From JBGOUJ01 sp041477005 (lineage in GTDB: Bacteria > Acidobacteriota > Terriglobia > Bryobacterales > JACQDG01): DNA of 19,404 bases. The translations under genes and the position numbers were made by a program. This document shows, piece by piece, positions 1 through 8,013 of this stretch. The stretch lies in contig JBGOUJ010000074.1 of NCBI GenBank assembly GCA_041477005.1, forward strand, positions 1 to 19,404. The letters are read 5' to 3'. The notes under the pieces are model-generated. The model was not told the DNA's origin, made no database searches, and was given only the letters and a program-made list of their open reading frames with translations. Position 1 is the stretch's first letter; each line of letters begins with the position of its first letter.

Positions 1-343
1 ACCTGCCTGCGGCGGGAGGGCAGGGACCAGAAATCTCCTCGGAATCGCAGAAAGAGACTCGGTGGTACTCTATTGGCTCTACCGCCAACCGCGCCCTCGC
101 GTATGGGATCCGGCATCCCGCCTCTGGGTTCAGCGCGTTGTACTGGCATCCCCACGTAATGCGCGCGGTCGGGCTAGCATGATCATTCGGTGGCAGCCGC
201 TGCAGGCAGCGCCCAAAACCAGGCCGCGCCAGGTCGTTGCCCCGCGCGGAGGCGGGTCATGGAAGCCGTGTTTAGCGCCTAATCTGTATGGCTATCCGAG
301 AAGACAAACCGACCCACCTCTGTCTCGCTGGATGTGCGGATCT
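1..343. other. Left-edge stretch without a supported gene
   Basis: The first reading frame is open from a GTG at 62, but the residues encoded by 62-343 are arginine- and proline-rich, look like no domain, and come before an obvious signal peptide. I take this stretch as upstream non-coding sequence of the propeller gene. No clear promoter, terminator or RNA gene was recognised in it. Confidence 0.5.
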
Positions 344-2608
344 ATGAAATGCTCCTCGGTTTTCATAGCGACCCTACTGCTTTTGTCAACTGGATCGCCG
401 GCCCTGGCCCAGAACCCCGGCCGATTCTTGAGCGGCGCGCCCGGTGGCCAGATGCTGGCCTTCAATACGAACGGCTCTAACATCATCGAGCTGGCCCCGT
501 CTGATGGTTTCTCCTGTGCTCCGGACCGGCCATCCGAGGCGAGCCTTCCTTCCGTCGCCCAGAACGGAACGATCGTTTTCTCCTCGCAGCGGGACGGCAT
601 CGGCGATCGCGTGTTCGTAATGAACGGTGACGGCTCCAACGTCCGCCAGATCACCTTCGCCGACGCCACCGGGGCTGGCGATCTGTACCCGGCCATCTCG
701 CCCGATGGAACCAAGGTTGCCTTTGTCTCGAAGCGGGCCGTGGTAAACAAAGTCCAGTTCCAAAAGATCTTCGTGGCCAACATCGACGGAACGGGGCTGC
801 GGCAAGTTGAGCCTGTATGGTTCGATAGCAGCGGGAACTCCAACGACTCGGACGAGAACTTCGCCTGGAGCCCCGACAGCAAGAAGCTCGCATTTCGAGG
901 GTACCGGCAGTCAACCATCTGCAATCCAAGCGCCGGTCCCAGCGGCGTAGATGTGGTCGGCGCCGTCAACCTGGACGGCAGCGGCGAGACCCTTCTGGCC
1001 TGCGACAGCGCGGCCCACGGGTCCTACTCCCTCGATTGGTCCCCCGACGGCAACCTGATCGCTTACAGCCGCTCCTCCGACGCGGGAGGTCCGGTAATAG
1101 TCGCAATCATTGACCCGAGGGGCAATTCCAAGTACGGGCTGACTTCCGACCAGCTTGGGAGCGAGGTCTGCGGCCAGCGCTCCATCCATTTCTCGCCCGA
1201 CAGCACGCGGCTGGCCTACCAGAACAGCGTAGGCTGCGTGGGCAGCCGCTGCAAGTTCAACGGGGTCAGCATCATCAATCTGGACGGCACGGGCCGGACC
1301 GACTCCGCGAACGTCCAGTTCGCCGCCGACAATTTCTGGTGGGCGCCCGGCGAGGCAATTCCCAAGCCCACTCAACTGACCTTGGCTCCCGACCCAGTCC
1401 AGGTCTGGCCGGGCCACACCCAGCAATTGACCCCCTCGCTGCTCGACGGTTCCGGAAACGTGATCACCCGCGCGGTCCAAGGCTATTGCAAAATGCCGCC
1501 CAATTGCGAATCGATCGATGCGACCGGCCTGGTCAGCTATGTCAATACCAACACCGGCACGCTCAACGTTATCAACTCCGGCCAGATCAGCAACACCGTG
1601 ACGGTGAATTGTCTGGCTCAAGCGCCGTCGGGCTGCACCTACTCCATCACCCCCACCAGCCAAAGTCTTCCGGGCGCCGGCGGGACCAACAGCGTGAGCG
1701 TGATAGCCCAGAACGGCTGCACCTGGTCGGCCGCGAGCAACACCTCCTGGATCACGATCAGCTCCGGGGCGAGCGGCGCCGGCAGCGGCACGGTGAGCTA
1801 TGCGGCCGCCGCCAATAGCGGTCCCGCCCGCAGCGGCGTCATCACGATCGCCGGCCAGGCCTTCACCGTGAATGAGGCGGCGGCTCTATTCTCGATTCAA
1901 AATGTCTCGGCCGCCAGTTACCTCGGACGCAGCTTGACCGCCGAATCCATCGCCAGCGCCTTTGGCTCCGGTCTGGCCACGGCTACACAAGGGGCGACCT
2001 CCACGCCGCTTCCCACTTCGCTGGCCGGGACTCAGGTTGCGGTGAAAGACAGTGCCGGGACCGAGCGCCCCGCCCCACTTTTCTACGTCTCACCAACCCA
2101 AATCAACTACGAGATTCCACCCCAGACGGCCACCGGCCCCGCAACAGTGACCGCTACCAGCGGCGATGGCGCCGTCTCAAGGGGAACGGTGCAAATTGCT
2201 CCGGTCGCGCCAGGCCTGTTCTCTGCTAACGGCAATGGAAGCGGCGTGGCGGCGGCGGTAGCGGTGCGGGGGGCGGCCGATGGCACACAAACCCCGGTGG
2301 CCGTATTGCAATGCCCGGCGGCGGGAGGCTGCGTTTCCGTGCCGATGGATCTCGGCGCAGCAACGGATCAGGTGGTGATCGAGCTTTACGGGACCGGAAT
2401 CCGCGGACGCACTTCGCTCAACAACGTGACCTGCACCGTTGGAGCGATCCCGGCCCAGGTGCTCTATGCGGGTGCACAGGGCGCATTTGTGGGACTGGAT
2501 CAAGTGAACGTAGTCCTGCCGCGGGCCCTGGCGGGCCGGGGCGAAGTGAACGTCATTCTGGCGGTGGACGGCCAGTCCGCCAATACCGTCACACTCAATG
2601 TCAAGTGA
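344..2608 (+). CDS. Exported TolB-like propeller / BACON / Solibacter C-terminal domain protein
   Basis: A large secreted or surface protein of about 754 residues; it probably binds a ligand or carbohydrate, and no catalytic site is seen. ATG 344 is preferred over ATG 332 and the upstream GTG 62 because it starts directly with a Sec signal peptide (MKCSSVF, a leucine run, then ALAQ). Residues about 50-335 carry PD40/WD40-like propeller repeats with the recurring core SPDG/SPDS followed by KVAF, LIAY or RLAY. Residues about 342-425 look like a bacterial Ig-like domain. Residues about 431-512 are a BACON domain (starting CTYSITPTSQS, with NGCTWSA and SWITISSG). Residues about 518-754 match the Solibacter-type C-terminal domain (SAASY, FGSGLA, VSPTQINYEIP, LYGTGIRG, GLDQVNV). 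This C-terminal domain is characteristic of Solibacter-like Acidobacteria. The gene is convergent with the next one. Confidence 0.88.
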   Translation: MKCSSVFIATLLLLSTGSPALAQNPGRFLSGAPGGQMLAFNTNGSNIIELAPSDGFSCAPDRPSEASLPSVAQNGTIVFSSQRDGIGDRVFVMNGDGSNVRQITFADATGAGDLYPAISPDGTKVAFVSKRAVVNKVQFQKIFVANIDGTGLRQVEPVWFDSSGNSNDSDENFAWSPDSKKLAFRGYRQSTICNPSAGPSGVDVVGAVNLDGSGETLLACDSAAHGSYSLDWSPDGNLIAYSRSSDAGGPVIVAIIDPRGNSKYGLTSDQLGSEVCGQRSIHFSPDSTRLAYQNSVGCVGSRCKFNGVSIINLDGTGRTDSANVQFAADNFWWAPGEAIPKPTQLTLAPDPVQVWPGHTQQLTPSLLDGSGNVITRAVQGYCKMPPNCESIDATGLVSYVNTNTGTLNVINSGQISNTVTVNCLAQAPSGCTYSITPTSQSLPGAGGTNSVSVIAQNGCTWSAASNTSWITISSGASGAGSGTVSYAAAANSGPARSGVITIAGQAFTVNEAAALFSIQNVSAASYLGRSLTAESIASAFGSGLATATQGATSTPLPTSLAGTQVAVKDSAGTERPAPLFYVSPTQINYEIPPQTATGPATVTATSGDGAVSRGTVQIAPVAPGLFSANGNGSGVAAAVAVRGAADGTQTPVAVLQCPAAGGCVSVPMDLGAATDQVVIELYGTGIRGRTSLNNVTCTVGAIPAQVLYAGAQGAFVGLDQVNVVLPRALAGRGEVNVILAVDGQSANTVTLNVK

Positions 2609-2626
2609 GCCGGCGCGACGGCCGGC
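2609..2626. terminator. GC hairpin between convergent genes
   Basis: Two copies of GCCGGC (2609-2614 and 2621-2626) flank a 6-nt loop directly after the stop codon at 2608. They form a 6-bp hairpin in the 29-bp gap between two convergent genes. It could help terminate transcription from both sides. There is no T-tract, so an intrinsic terminator is not proven. Confidence 0.35.
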
Positions 2627-2637
2627 ATCCACAATGC

Positions 2638-3936
2638 TCACACCGGGATTCGGTAGAGCATCGTATCCCCTTCCCACCCGTCAGGAAGCGCGAACAGCCG
2701 GGTCATGTGGAGGCAAATCTCGCGGGTACGCCGGTCCTCGCGGGCGAAGAAATTGGAAAGCGTCAGCAGCGCGTTTTCGCCCGGCTGCACGTCGTCGACG
2801 ACGCGCACGCTATCGCGGATCAGCCGCCCGCTGGCCCGGTCCACCTCTCCGACCTGGAACGGATACCGGGGCCGGTTGCCCTTCGGATTGGCTTGGGTAA
2901 TGTTGCCGAGCCAGTAGAGGCGGCCGCTTGAATGCGGCAGCAGTTGCGAGCAGGCGCTGGGGGAGAAGAACGGCTCGCCGTTGTCGTAGGTCCAGGGCTG
3001 GGGCCGCCTCCACTTCCAGCCGCCGTCGGTAGAAAACGCCACCCAGCGATAGCTCGGCAACTCCGGATTGCGGTCGTTCGAGCCTCGCATGATAAGGATC
3101 AGCCGCCCGCCCTCGATCTCCCCGATCGTGGCTTCATCCATGCCCCGCGTGGTTCGCCGGGGATCACCTTGCACGAGATCGCTCATCTCCCACTCGATGC
3201 GGTTCCGGTTCCAGCGGCCGTGCAATACGGCCGAATCGTGGTACGTGTAACCGCCGCCGGGATTGTAAAGAGCGCCGTCGGGGCCGAGCGGCGAGATCGC
3301 AACGGGCAGCAGGATCTCGCCCCCTTGGCGGGCAATGGGACGGCAGGTGTTATCGCCCAGCATCGCGCAGTTCTTGCCGGTGTAGACGCCCGGCAGCGGA
3401 TGACGCTCGTCGAACTCCGCGCCCTTATGAATTACCTGCTGGACCGCTCCCTGGCCGGCCCGGCCCTTTTGCAGGCCGCCTTCCGAGACGCGGTAAAAGA
3501 TGTTCCACTGCCGCAGACCCTCCAGGGGATCGTCATTGGGGAGCGTGCCTTCGAGCCACAACTCGATAAAGCGGCTCGTGGCTGGATCCACCCAGCCCCC
3601 GCGCGGGTGCCGCCGCCACGTGCCCCCGGGACGCTTCTCGCCCGTGGTCAGCTCGACCGGGGCGCCCCAGGAGCGCCCGTGGTTGGAAGAATATCTATAA
3701 TAGGCTATGTCGACGGTGTCGGAGCGCGACCACCGCTGCTCGATCGACATCATTTCGCCGCCGCTCGCCCGGGTGTAGTAGGCGTAGGCCAGAACCGCCT
3801 TGCCTTTTCCCGGCGAGCGCAGGAACACTTCCCGGCGGACAGGCTTTGGCGCGGAGCGCGCGACGCCGCTTGCGGCGATCACGCCGCCAGCCAGGAAACG
3901 CCGCCTGGATAATGCTTCGCTCCCCTGGCAGGCCAT
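2638..3936 (-). CDS. Tat-exported sialidase-like (BNR/Asp-box) six-bladed propeller protein
   Basis: About 432 residues, with start ATG at 3936 preceded by GGAGGA (complement of 3946-3951) at 9-nt spacing. An upstream TTG at 4101 is less likely because it would read through the repeat array. The N-terminus carries a twin-arginine signal (SRRRFLAGG, residues 10-18). Two Asp-box-like turns are visible: SSNHGRSW (about 83-90) and STDGGWKW (302-309). Residues about 267-285 (MDEATIGEIEGGRLILIMRG) resemble the sialidase strand that carries a conserved glutamate and arginine. The fold is therefore very likely the sialidase/neuraminidase-superfamily propeller. The family includes true exo-sialidases and many proteins acting on other glycans, and the substrate cannot be read from the sequence. 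It is convergent with the BACON protein and divergent from the gene at 4343. Confidence 0.8.
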   Translation of the reverse strand: MACQGSEALSRRRFLAGGVIAASGVARSAPKPVRREVFLRSPGKGKAVLAYAYYTRASGGEMMSIEQRWSRSDTVDIAYYRYSSNHGRSWGAPVELTTGEKRPGGTWRRHPRGGWVDPATSRFIELWLEGTLPNDDPLEGLRQWNIFYRVSEGGLQKGRAGQGAVQQVIHKGAEFDERHPLPGVYTGKNCAMLGDNTCRPIARQGGEILLPVAISPLGPDGALYNPGGGYTYHDSAVLHGRWNRNRIEWEMSDLVQGDPRRTTRGMDEATIGEIEGGRLILIMRGSNDRNPELPSYRWVAFSTDGGWKWRRPQPWTYDNGEPFFSPSACSQLLPHSSGRLYWLGNITQANPKGNRPRYPFQVGEVDRASGRLIRDSVRVVDDVQPGENALLTLSNFFAREDRRTREICLHMTRLFALPDGWEGDTMLYRIPV

Positions 3937-3945
3937 CAGAGAAAA

Positions 3946-3951
3946 TCCTCC
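3946..3951 (-). promoter_or_regulatory. Ribosome binding site for the sialidase-like gene
   Basis: The minus strand reads GGAGGA here, 9 nt before the ATG at 3936. It decides in favour of this start over the in-frame TTG at 4101. Confidence 0.7.
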
Positions 3952-4068
3952 GTCAGCATCCGGTCGCTGGTTTCCTGGCGATCTGCCCGTACACAAACCA
4001 GCGCTTAGGAAGATTTTACCCCAGGTCTGGCGCCCCTTCCCGACACGCAATGCGTCAGTCCGCTCCCC

Positions 4069-4195
4069 AAGGTGGCAAGGCGGCAGGCAGGCGAAAGGCA
4101 AGGTGACAGGGAGGCGAAAGGCAAGGCGACGGGCAGGCGACGGGCAGGCGACGGGCAGGCGAAAGGCAAGGCGGCAGGTAAGGCAAAAGGCAGGG
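4069..4195. repeat. Degenerate tandem repeat array (AGGCGAAAGGCAAGG and 11-bp units)
   Basis: A G/A-rich array on the + strand in the spacer between two divergent genes. The 15-mer AGGCGAAAGGCAAGG occurs exactly three times (4089-4103, 4112-4126, 4157-4171). Between the second and third copies there are three perfect head-to-tail copies of the 11-mer GCGACGGGCAG (4126-4158). Copy spacing is 23 and 45 bp. The remainder is degenerate AGGC-type sequence. A 13-mer near its right end (4180-4192) is, on the other strand, identical to part of the heptamer array at 18955-18989. It does not look like CRISPR because there are no unique spacers. Confidence 0.85.
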
Positions 4196-4197
4196 AT

Positions 4198-4214
4198 GCG
4201 CCGCTTCGCGGCGC
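4198..4214. repeat. Perfect 7-bp hairpin beside the repeat array
   Basis: GCGCCGC (4198-4204), a TTC loop and GCGGCGC (4208-4214) form a compact hairpin immediately to the right of the tandem array and about 130 bp before the next start codon. Its role is unknown; it could be a transcript structure or a dispersed palindromic element. Confidence 0.45.
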
Positions 4215-4342
4215 GGCATTCTGCCCCCCGCGCGCGGCGCTACGGACGGATTGCGGCCGACGCGGCCGACACCCCGGGAGTCGGCGGCTCTGTCGGCGTG
4301 CTATCCTTGGCTCCAGATTCCGGTTGGAGGGGAGGGACATCC

Positions 4343-5881
4343 ATGACACTTTCCCGTCGCGAGATCTTCCAGGGCCTGACCGGCGCGCTGGCCGCTCCCC
4401 TTCTGCTCAGCCGCGCCGACGCGGAAATCACTCCCGAGGTGATGAAGTTTCGCCCCGAGATCGAGCCCCTGGTGGCCTTGATCGAGCGTACGCCCCGCGA
4501 CAAGTGCGCCGAGATGGTAGTGGAGCAGCTTCGGAGCGGGACTTCCTATCGGCAGTTTTTGGCGGCGCTGTTTCTGGCCGGAATTCGCAACATCAATCCC
4601 CGCCCGCCGGGATTTGCGCTGCATTGCGTCTTCGTCATTCACTCCGCCCACTTGATCAGCCTCGAAGCGCCCGCCGATTCACGCCTGCTGCCTCTTTTCT
4701 ATACCCTCGACGACTTCAAGGTATCCCAGGAGCGCGACGCCCGGCAACCGTCCGGCGACTACACCATGCGAGAGATCCGCGGGCCTTTTCCCGCTCCCGA
4801 GCGGGCCGCAGCGGAGCTCTCGGGGGCTATGGATGCCTGGGACGGCGAGCGCGCCGAGCGCGCCGCTGTTACGCTCGCCCGCCACCGCAGCGCCGGCGAA
4901 GTCTTCAGCATGTTGTGGCGTTACGGATCCCGCGACTACCGCAACATCGGACATAAAGCGATCTTCGTCGCCAACGCCTGCCGTACGCTGCATGCCATCG
5001 GATGGCAGCATGCCGAGCCCGTGCTGCGCTCCCTGGCGCTGGCCCTGATCGACTTCGGCAAGCAGCAACAAGTCAACGGGTACGCGTTCGACGACCAGTG
5101 CTATGGCGGCAACCTCAAGCGCCTGAAAGAGACCTTCCCGCGATTGAGCGACGCCTGGGTTGCGGACCGCCGCGACGCAGATTCCACGCGCGGCATCCTC
5201 GCGAGCATTCGGGAAGCGACGCCCGAGGAAGCCTGCGCCGAAGTCGCCGGCCGCCTGGCCAAAGGCAAGACCGGCGCCGGCACGGTTTGGGATGCCGTTC
5301 ACCTGGCGGCGGCCGAGCTGCGAATGCGCGCGCAAGGCAGCACCGCCCTCGTCGGCATCCACGCCGTCACCTCAGCCAACGCCTTGCATTACGCCTACCT
5401 CGCCGCCCCCGACGCCCAGGACCGGTTTCTGCTCCTGCTGCAGGCCGTCGGTTGGATGGGCCAGTTCCGGAAATGGGCCGAAACGCGCCAGGACGGCCTC
5501 CGACCCTTGTCGATTACCGACATGGATCCCAGCGGAGACGCCGCCCCGTCCGATCGCAGCCTGGCCGATACCATCGCCGAAACCTTCGCCGGAATCCCAT
5601 CAAAACTGGACGCCTCCGCCGCCCGTGTCTTCCGCCTGGCCCGGGATCTGCCTGCCCGGCAGGCGTTCCTGGCCGAGGCTCTGCGCCTAACCGCAGCCAA
5701 GGCCAACGAAGTGCACTACTACAAGTACCTGGCGGCGCTGATCGAAGACCTTCCTCTGGTGAGCCCCGACTGGCAGCCTCACCTCCTCGCCGCCACTGTC
5801 TTCTACGTGAAAGGCTCGAGCGATCCGGAACCGGCCCCGATGAAACGCGCGCGCGAGGCTTTGCGATCCCTCGCCGCGTGA
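4343..5881 (+). CDS. Tat-exported helical protein of unknown function
   Basis: About 512 residues. Start ATG 4343 is supported by a strong GGAGGGGAGGGA ribosome binding site just upstream and by a Tat-type signal peptide (SRREIFQG, then a hydrophobic stretch ending near ADA). The mature protein is rich in Ala, Arg and Leu and reads as mostly alpha-helical. Conserved-looking elements are YGSRDYRNIGHKAIF (residues about 195-210), a cluster NGYAFDDQCYGG, the segment IHAVTSANALHYAY, and VHYYKYLAAL near the C-terminus. The repeated His-containing helices faintly recall questin-oxidase-like proteins, but this is a weak impression and not an assignment. I do not recognise the family. The gene is divergent from the sialidase-like gene and appears monocistronic. 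Confidence 0.8.
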   Translation: MTLSRREIFQGLTGALAAPLLLSRADAEITPEVMKFRPEIEPLVALIERTPRDKCAEMVVEQLRSGTSYRQFLAALFLAGIRNINPRPPGFALHCVFVIHSAHLISLEAPADSRLLPLFYTLDDFKVSQERDARQPSGDYTMREIRGPFPAPERAAAELSGAMDAWDGERAERAAVTLARHRSAGEVFSMLWRYGSRDYRNIGHKAIFVANACRTLHAIGWQHAEPVLRSLALALIDFGKQQQVNGYAFDDQCYGGNLKRLKETFPRLSDAWVADRRDADSTRGILASIREATPEEACAEVAGRLAKGKTGAGTVWDAVHLAAAELRMRAQGSTALVGIHAVTSANALHYAYLAAPDAQDRFLLLLQAVGWMGQFRKWAETRQDGLRPLSITDMDPSGDAAPSDRSLADTIAETFAGIPSKLDASAARVFRLARDLPARQAFLAEALRLTAAKANEVHYYKYLAALIEDLPLVSPDWQPHLLAATVFYVKGSSDPEPAPMKRAREALRSLAA

Positions 5882-5902
5882 CCCGATCCCACTCGATGGA
5901 GG

Positions 5903-5927
5903 CCCGGCGTTCCTGAGTTTCGCCGGG
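5903..5927 (+). terminator. Hairpin downstream of the unknown Tat protein gene
   Basis: CCCGGCG (5903-5909) and CGCCGGG (5921-5927) form a perfect 7-bp stem with an 11-nt loop, starting 22 nt after the stop codon. No T-tract follows, so this is a candidate terminator only. Confidence 0.4.
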
Positions 5928-6153
5928 TTACCGGCGCCGGCCTGGCGAAGCGACCGGTGCGTGCGAGGGCCAGTCGCCGCGGTCGTATCCGCACGCCTAT
6001 GCCGTTAGTAGAGTTCCGTGCGCCATGGCATAGGCCGCAGAGTCGTGTGGCGATTCACTTGCGGAGCCATGGCCCTAGGAGGAAGAGCAACAACAAGATG
6101 CGCCGCTGCCTGGGCCCGTTCTTGCTGAATGCCGCCTGCGTCTCTCGGTAAGG

Positions 6154-6171
6154 ATTACACTGTGGTGTAAT
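6154..6171. promoter_or_regulatory. 18-bp palindrome ATTACAC-N4-GTGTAAT, candidate operator
   Basis: Perfect 7-bp inverted arms separated by TGTG. The inner TACA...TGTA half-sites resemble those bound by BlaI/MecI/CopY-type winged-helix repressors, although the spacing here differs from the classical TACA-N2-TGTA core. It lies 262 bp upstream of the heme peroxidase start and about 155 bp upstream of its predicted promoter, so its target is uncertain. Confidence 0.4.
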
Positions 6172-6325
6172 AAATATCGGCATCCTGGAGTAGCCGTCCG
6201 TGTTGTACCAGGGTGGGCGTATGGCCTTCCACTCTCTGCGAAACAGTGGACCAATTCATCGGCCGTTTCTAATGGCCTAAGGTCCACACGCTGCGCGCAC
6301 GCGCTCCCTCATGCTCTCTTTTTCC

Positions 6326-6354
6326 TTGATGCGCCGTTGCAAGTGGAGTAACAT
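6326..6354 (+). promoter_or_regulatory. Predicted sigma-70-type promoter of the heme peroxidase
   Basis: TTGATG (6326-6331), a 17-nt spacer and TAACAT (6349-6354); each hexamer matches consensus at four of six positions. This would give a leader of about 70 nt before the ATG at 6433. Confidence 0.4.
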
Positions 6355-6432
6355 TCAAGAAGATTTCGGGCCCGGCAGGAACGCGATTCCGTTTGCGTCC
6401 GCTGACCCCAATTTCAAATCTAGGAGACGCTT

Positions 6433-7971
6433 ATGAACCCCGCTGCTGCACCAGCCGTTGCACCAACTCCTCACGTCAAGCCCGGCCGTCATGGCGCCGT
6501 CCGAGGCGGCGATCTAGGCCGTCGCTCATCCCAATTCGAAGGCCGTTTTGGCCGGATGTTCCGTACCTTGCCCGCGGCCGACTTCAACGAACGCATTCTG
6601 CTGGCGCTCGGCGACGCCATGACGGCCGAGGGGGAGGATGCCCCAACCCCCGAAACCCAGTCTGATGACGAGGAAAACACCGGCATCAGTGCTGGATATA
6701 CATACCTCGGCCAGTTTATCGATCACGACCTGACGTTCGACCCGGCCAGCAGCCTGGAGCGCCAAAACGATCCGGACGGCCTGGTCGACTACCGAACACC
6801 ACGGTTCGACCTCGACTCTGTCTATGGCCGTGGGCCGGACGATCAGCCCTATCTGTATCGAGGCGATGGATTGCACATGCTTTTGGGCGATCCGCTGACC
6901 GGCAATGACAGTGACCCAAGAACGCGCGGCCTGCCGAGAAATCGTCCGGAGCCGAAGGACCCGGCGCGCGCGCTGATCGGCGATCCCCGCAACGATGAAA
7001 ACGTGATCGTCAGCCAGTTGCAGGCGTCGATGCTGCGGTTCCACAACCGTGTCGTCGATTTCCTGGGCTCTTCCACGTTCGAAGAAGCCCAGCGGACGGT
7101 CCGATTTCATTACCAGTGGGTGGTTCTCCACGATTTTCTGCCGACCATCATCGGCGAAGATACGTGGCACGACATCCTGCCGCACATTAAGAAAGGCACC
7201 AACGTTCTCCAGGATCCTCCGCAGCTCAAGTTCTACAAACCGCAAAAGGAGGGCTTCATCCCGGTCGAGTTTTCCGTGGCGGCGTACCGCTTCGGGCATT
7301 CCATGGTTCGCCCGATCTACCGCTTGAACACCAACCTGGACCGCTTGCCCATCTTCGCGTCCAGTGGCGAAAGTCTCGTCGGCTTCCGTCTGTTCCCCTC
7401 CAATTGGGCTATCGACTGGAGCCTGTACTTCAAAATGGGACCGGCACCGGAACTCGGGCCAAAGCGTGTCCAGCCGGCCTATAAAATCGACACCTCGCTG
7501 GTGAACCCGCTCGGTAATCTGCCGAAGTCAATCGCCTCCAAGCCGTCGTCGCTCGCCCAGCGCAATTTGCTTCGAGGATGGCGCATGGGGCTTCCTTCCG
7601 GCCAGGCGGTCTCTGCGGCGATGGGGATCAAGCCGATCTCAGACGACCGGCTCAAAGTCGGCAAAGCGAACAAGGCAGACACTCCGAAGAACCCGAAGCT
7701 CACCGCTATCTCGCCGCTCTTCGAGGAGAACGCTCCGCTGTGGTATTACGTCCTCGCCGAAGCGCAGCAGCAGTTCGTGACCAACAAAACCCCGATTCAC
7801 CTCGGCACGGTCGGTGGGCGCATTGTGGGCGAGGTCTTCGTCGGCCTGATGCTCGCAGACAGTCACTCGTACCTGAGGCAGGATCCGCTGTTCGAGCCGC
7901 TAAAGGCATTTCAGTCGCCGAGCGGCGACTTCAAGATAGCAGACCTGCTGAGGCAAGCGCTGCAGGCGTAA
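6433..7971 (+). CDS. Heme peroxidase of the animal-type (peroxinectin/myeloperoxidase-like) superfamily
   Basis: 512 residues, ATG preceded by AGGAGA. Hydrogen-peroxide-using heme enzyme of the peroxidase-cyclooxygenase superfamily. Aligned by motif to myeloperoxidase: GQFIDHDLTF (residues 93-102) supplies the distal His98 and Asp97, the latter equivalent to the heme-ester Asp. DPRNDEN (184-190) supplies the catalytic Arg186 and Glu189, equivalent to the second heme-ester residue. YRFGHS (275-280) supplies the proximal His279. FDLDSVYG (125-132) matches the calcium-loop region. Both ester-forming acids are present, so covalent heme is plausible. No N-terminal signal peptide is seen; the N-terminus is Pro/Ala-rich and polar, so the protein is cytoplasmic or leaves by another route. 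The gene is convergent with the CTQ-type operon, whose oxidase could supply peroxide (inference). Confidence 0.93.
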   Translation: MNPAAAPAVAPTPHVKPGRHGAVRGGDLGRRSSQFEGRFGRMFRTLPAADFNERILLALGDAMTAEGEDAPTPETQSDDEENTGISAGYTYLGQFIDHDLTFDPASSLERQNDPDGLVDYRTPRFDLDSVYGRGPDDQPYLYRGDGLHMLLGDPLTGNDSDPRTRGLPRNRPEPKDPARALIGDPRNDENVIVSQLQASMLRFHNRVVDFLGSSTFEEAQRTVRFHYQWVVLHDFLPTIIGEDTWHDILPHIKKGTNVLQDPPQLKFYKPQKEGFIPVEFSVAAYRFGHSMVRPIYRLNTNLDRLPIFASSGESLVGFRLFPSNWAIDWSLYFKMGPAPELGPKRVQPAYKIDTSLVNPLGNLPKSIASKPSSLAQRNLLRGWRMGLPSGQAVSAAMGIKPISDDRLKVGKANKADTPKNPKLTAISPLFEENAPLWYYVLAEAQQQFVTNKTPIHLGTVGGRIVGEVFVGLMLADSHSYLRQDPLFEPLKAFQSPSGDFKIADLLRQALQA

Positions 7972-7987
7972 CTTCCCGAGAGGTTTG

Positions 7988-8006
7988 GCCTGGCGTAGCT
8001 CCAGGC
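7988..8006 (+). terminator. Hairpin just after the heme peroxidase
   Basis: GCCTGG (7988-7993) and CCAGGC (8001-8006) form a 6-bp stem with a 7-nt loop, 16 nt after the stop codon. No T-tract follows. Confidence 0.35.
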
Positions 8007-8013
8007 GGGATCA

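Larger units (their letters stand above)
5882..6432. other. Long intergenic region upstream of the heme peroxidase
   Basis: This 551-bp stretch has no convincing gene; short frames through it lack domains and ribosome binding sites. It contains a hairpin after the upstream gene (5903-5927), a perfect-arm palindrome (6154-6171) and a plausible promoter (6326-6354), listed separately. It looks more AT-rich than the flanking genes from about 6140 onward. Confidence 0.6.

Noticed and set aside
62..343. GTG-initiated N-terminal extension of the propeller protein
   Set aside because: The extension is low-complexity and would bury a clear Sec signal peptide inside the protein.
2932..3912. Open frame of 326 codons on the + strand opposite the sialidase-like gene
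   Set aside because: It is antisense to a gene with a Tat signal, ribosome binding site and family motifs; the frame's composition is typical of a GC-rich shadow and no domain is seen.
4069..4195. Possible CRISPR array
   Set aside because: Units of 11-15 bp are head-to-tail or degenerate, with no unique spacers of constant length and no cas genes nearby.
6022..6090. Imperfect direct repeat around the two GCCATGGC sites (6022 and 6066)
   Set aside because: Similarity extends only about 20 bp with several mismatches and gaps; it may be chance.
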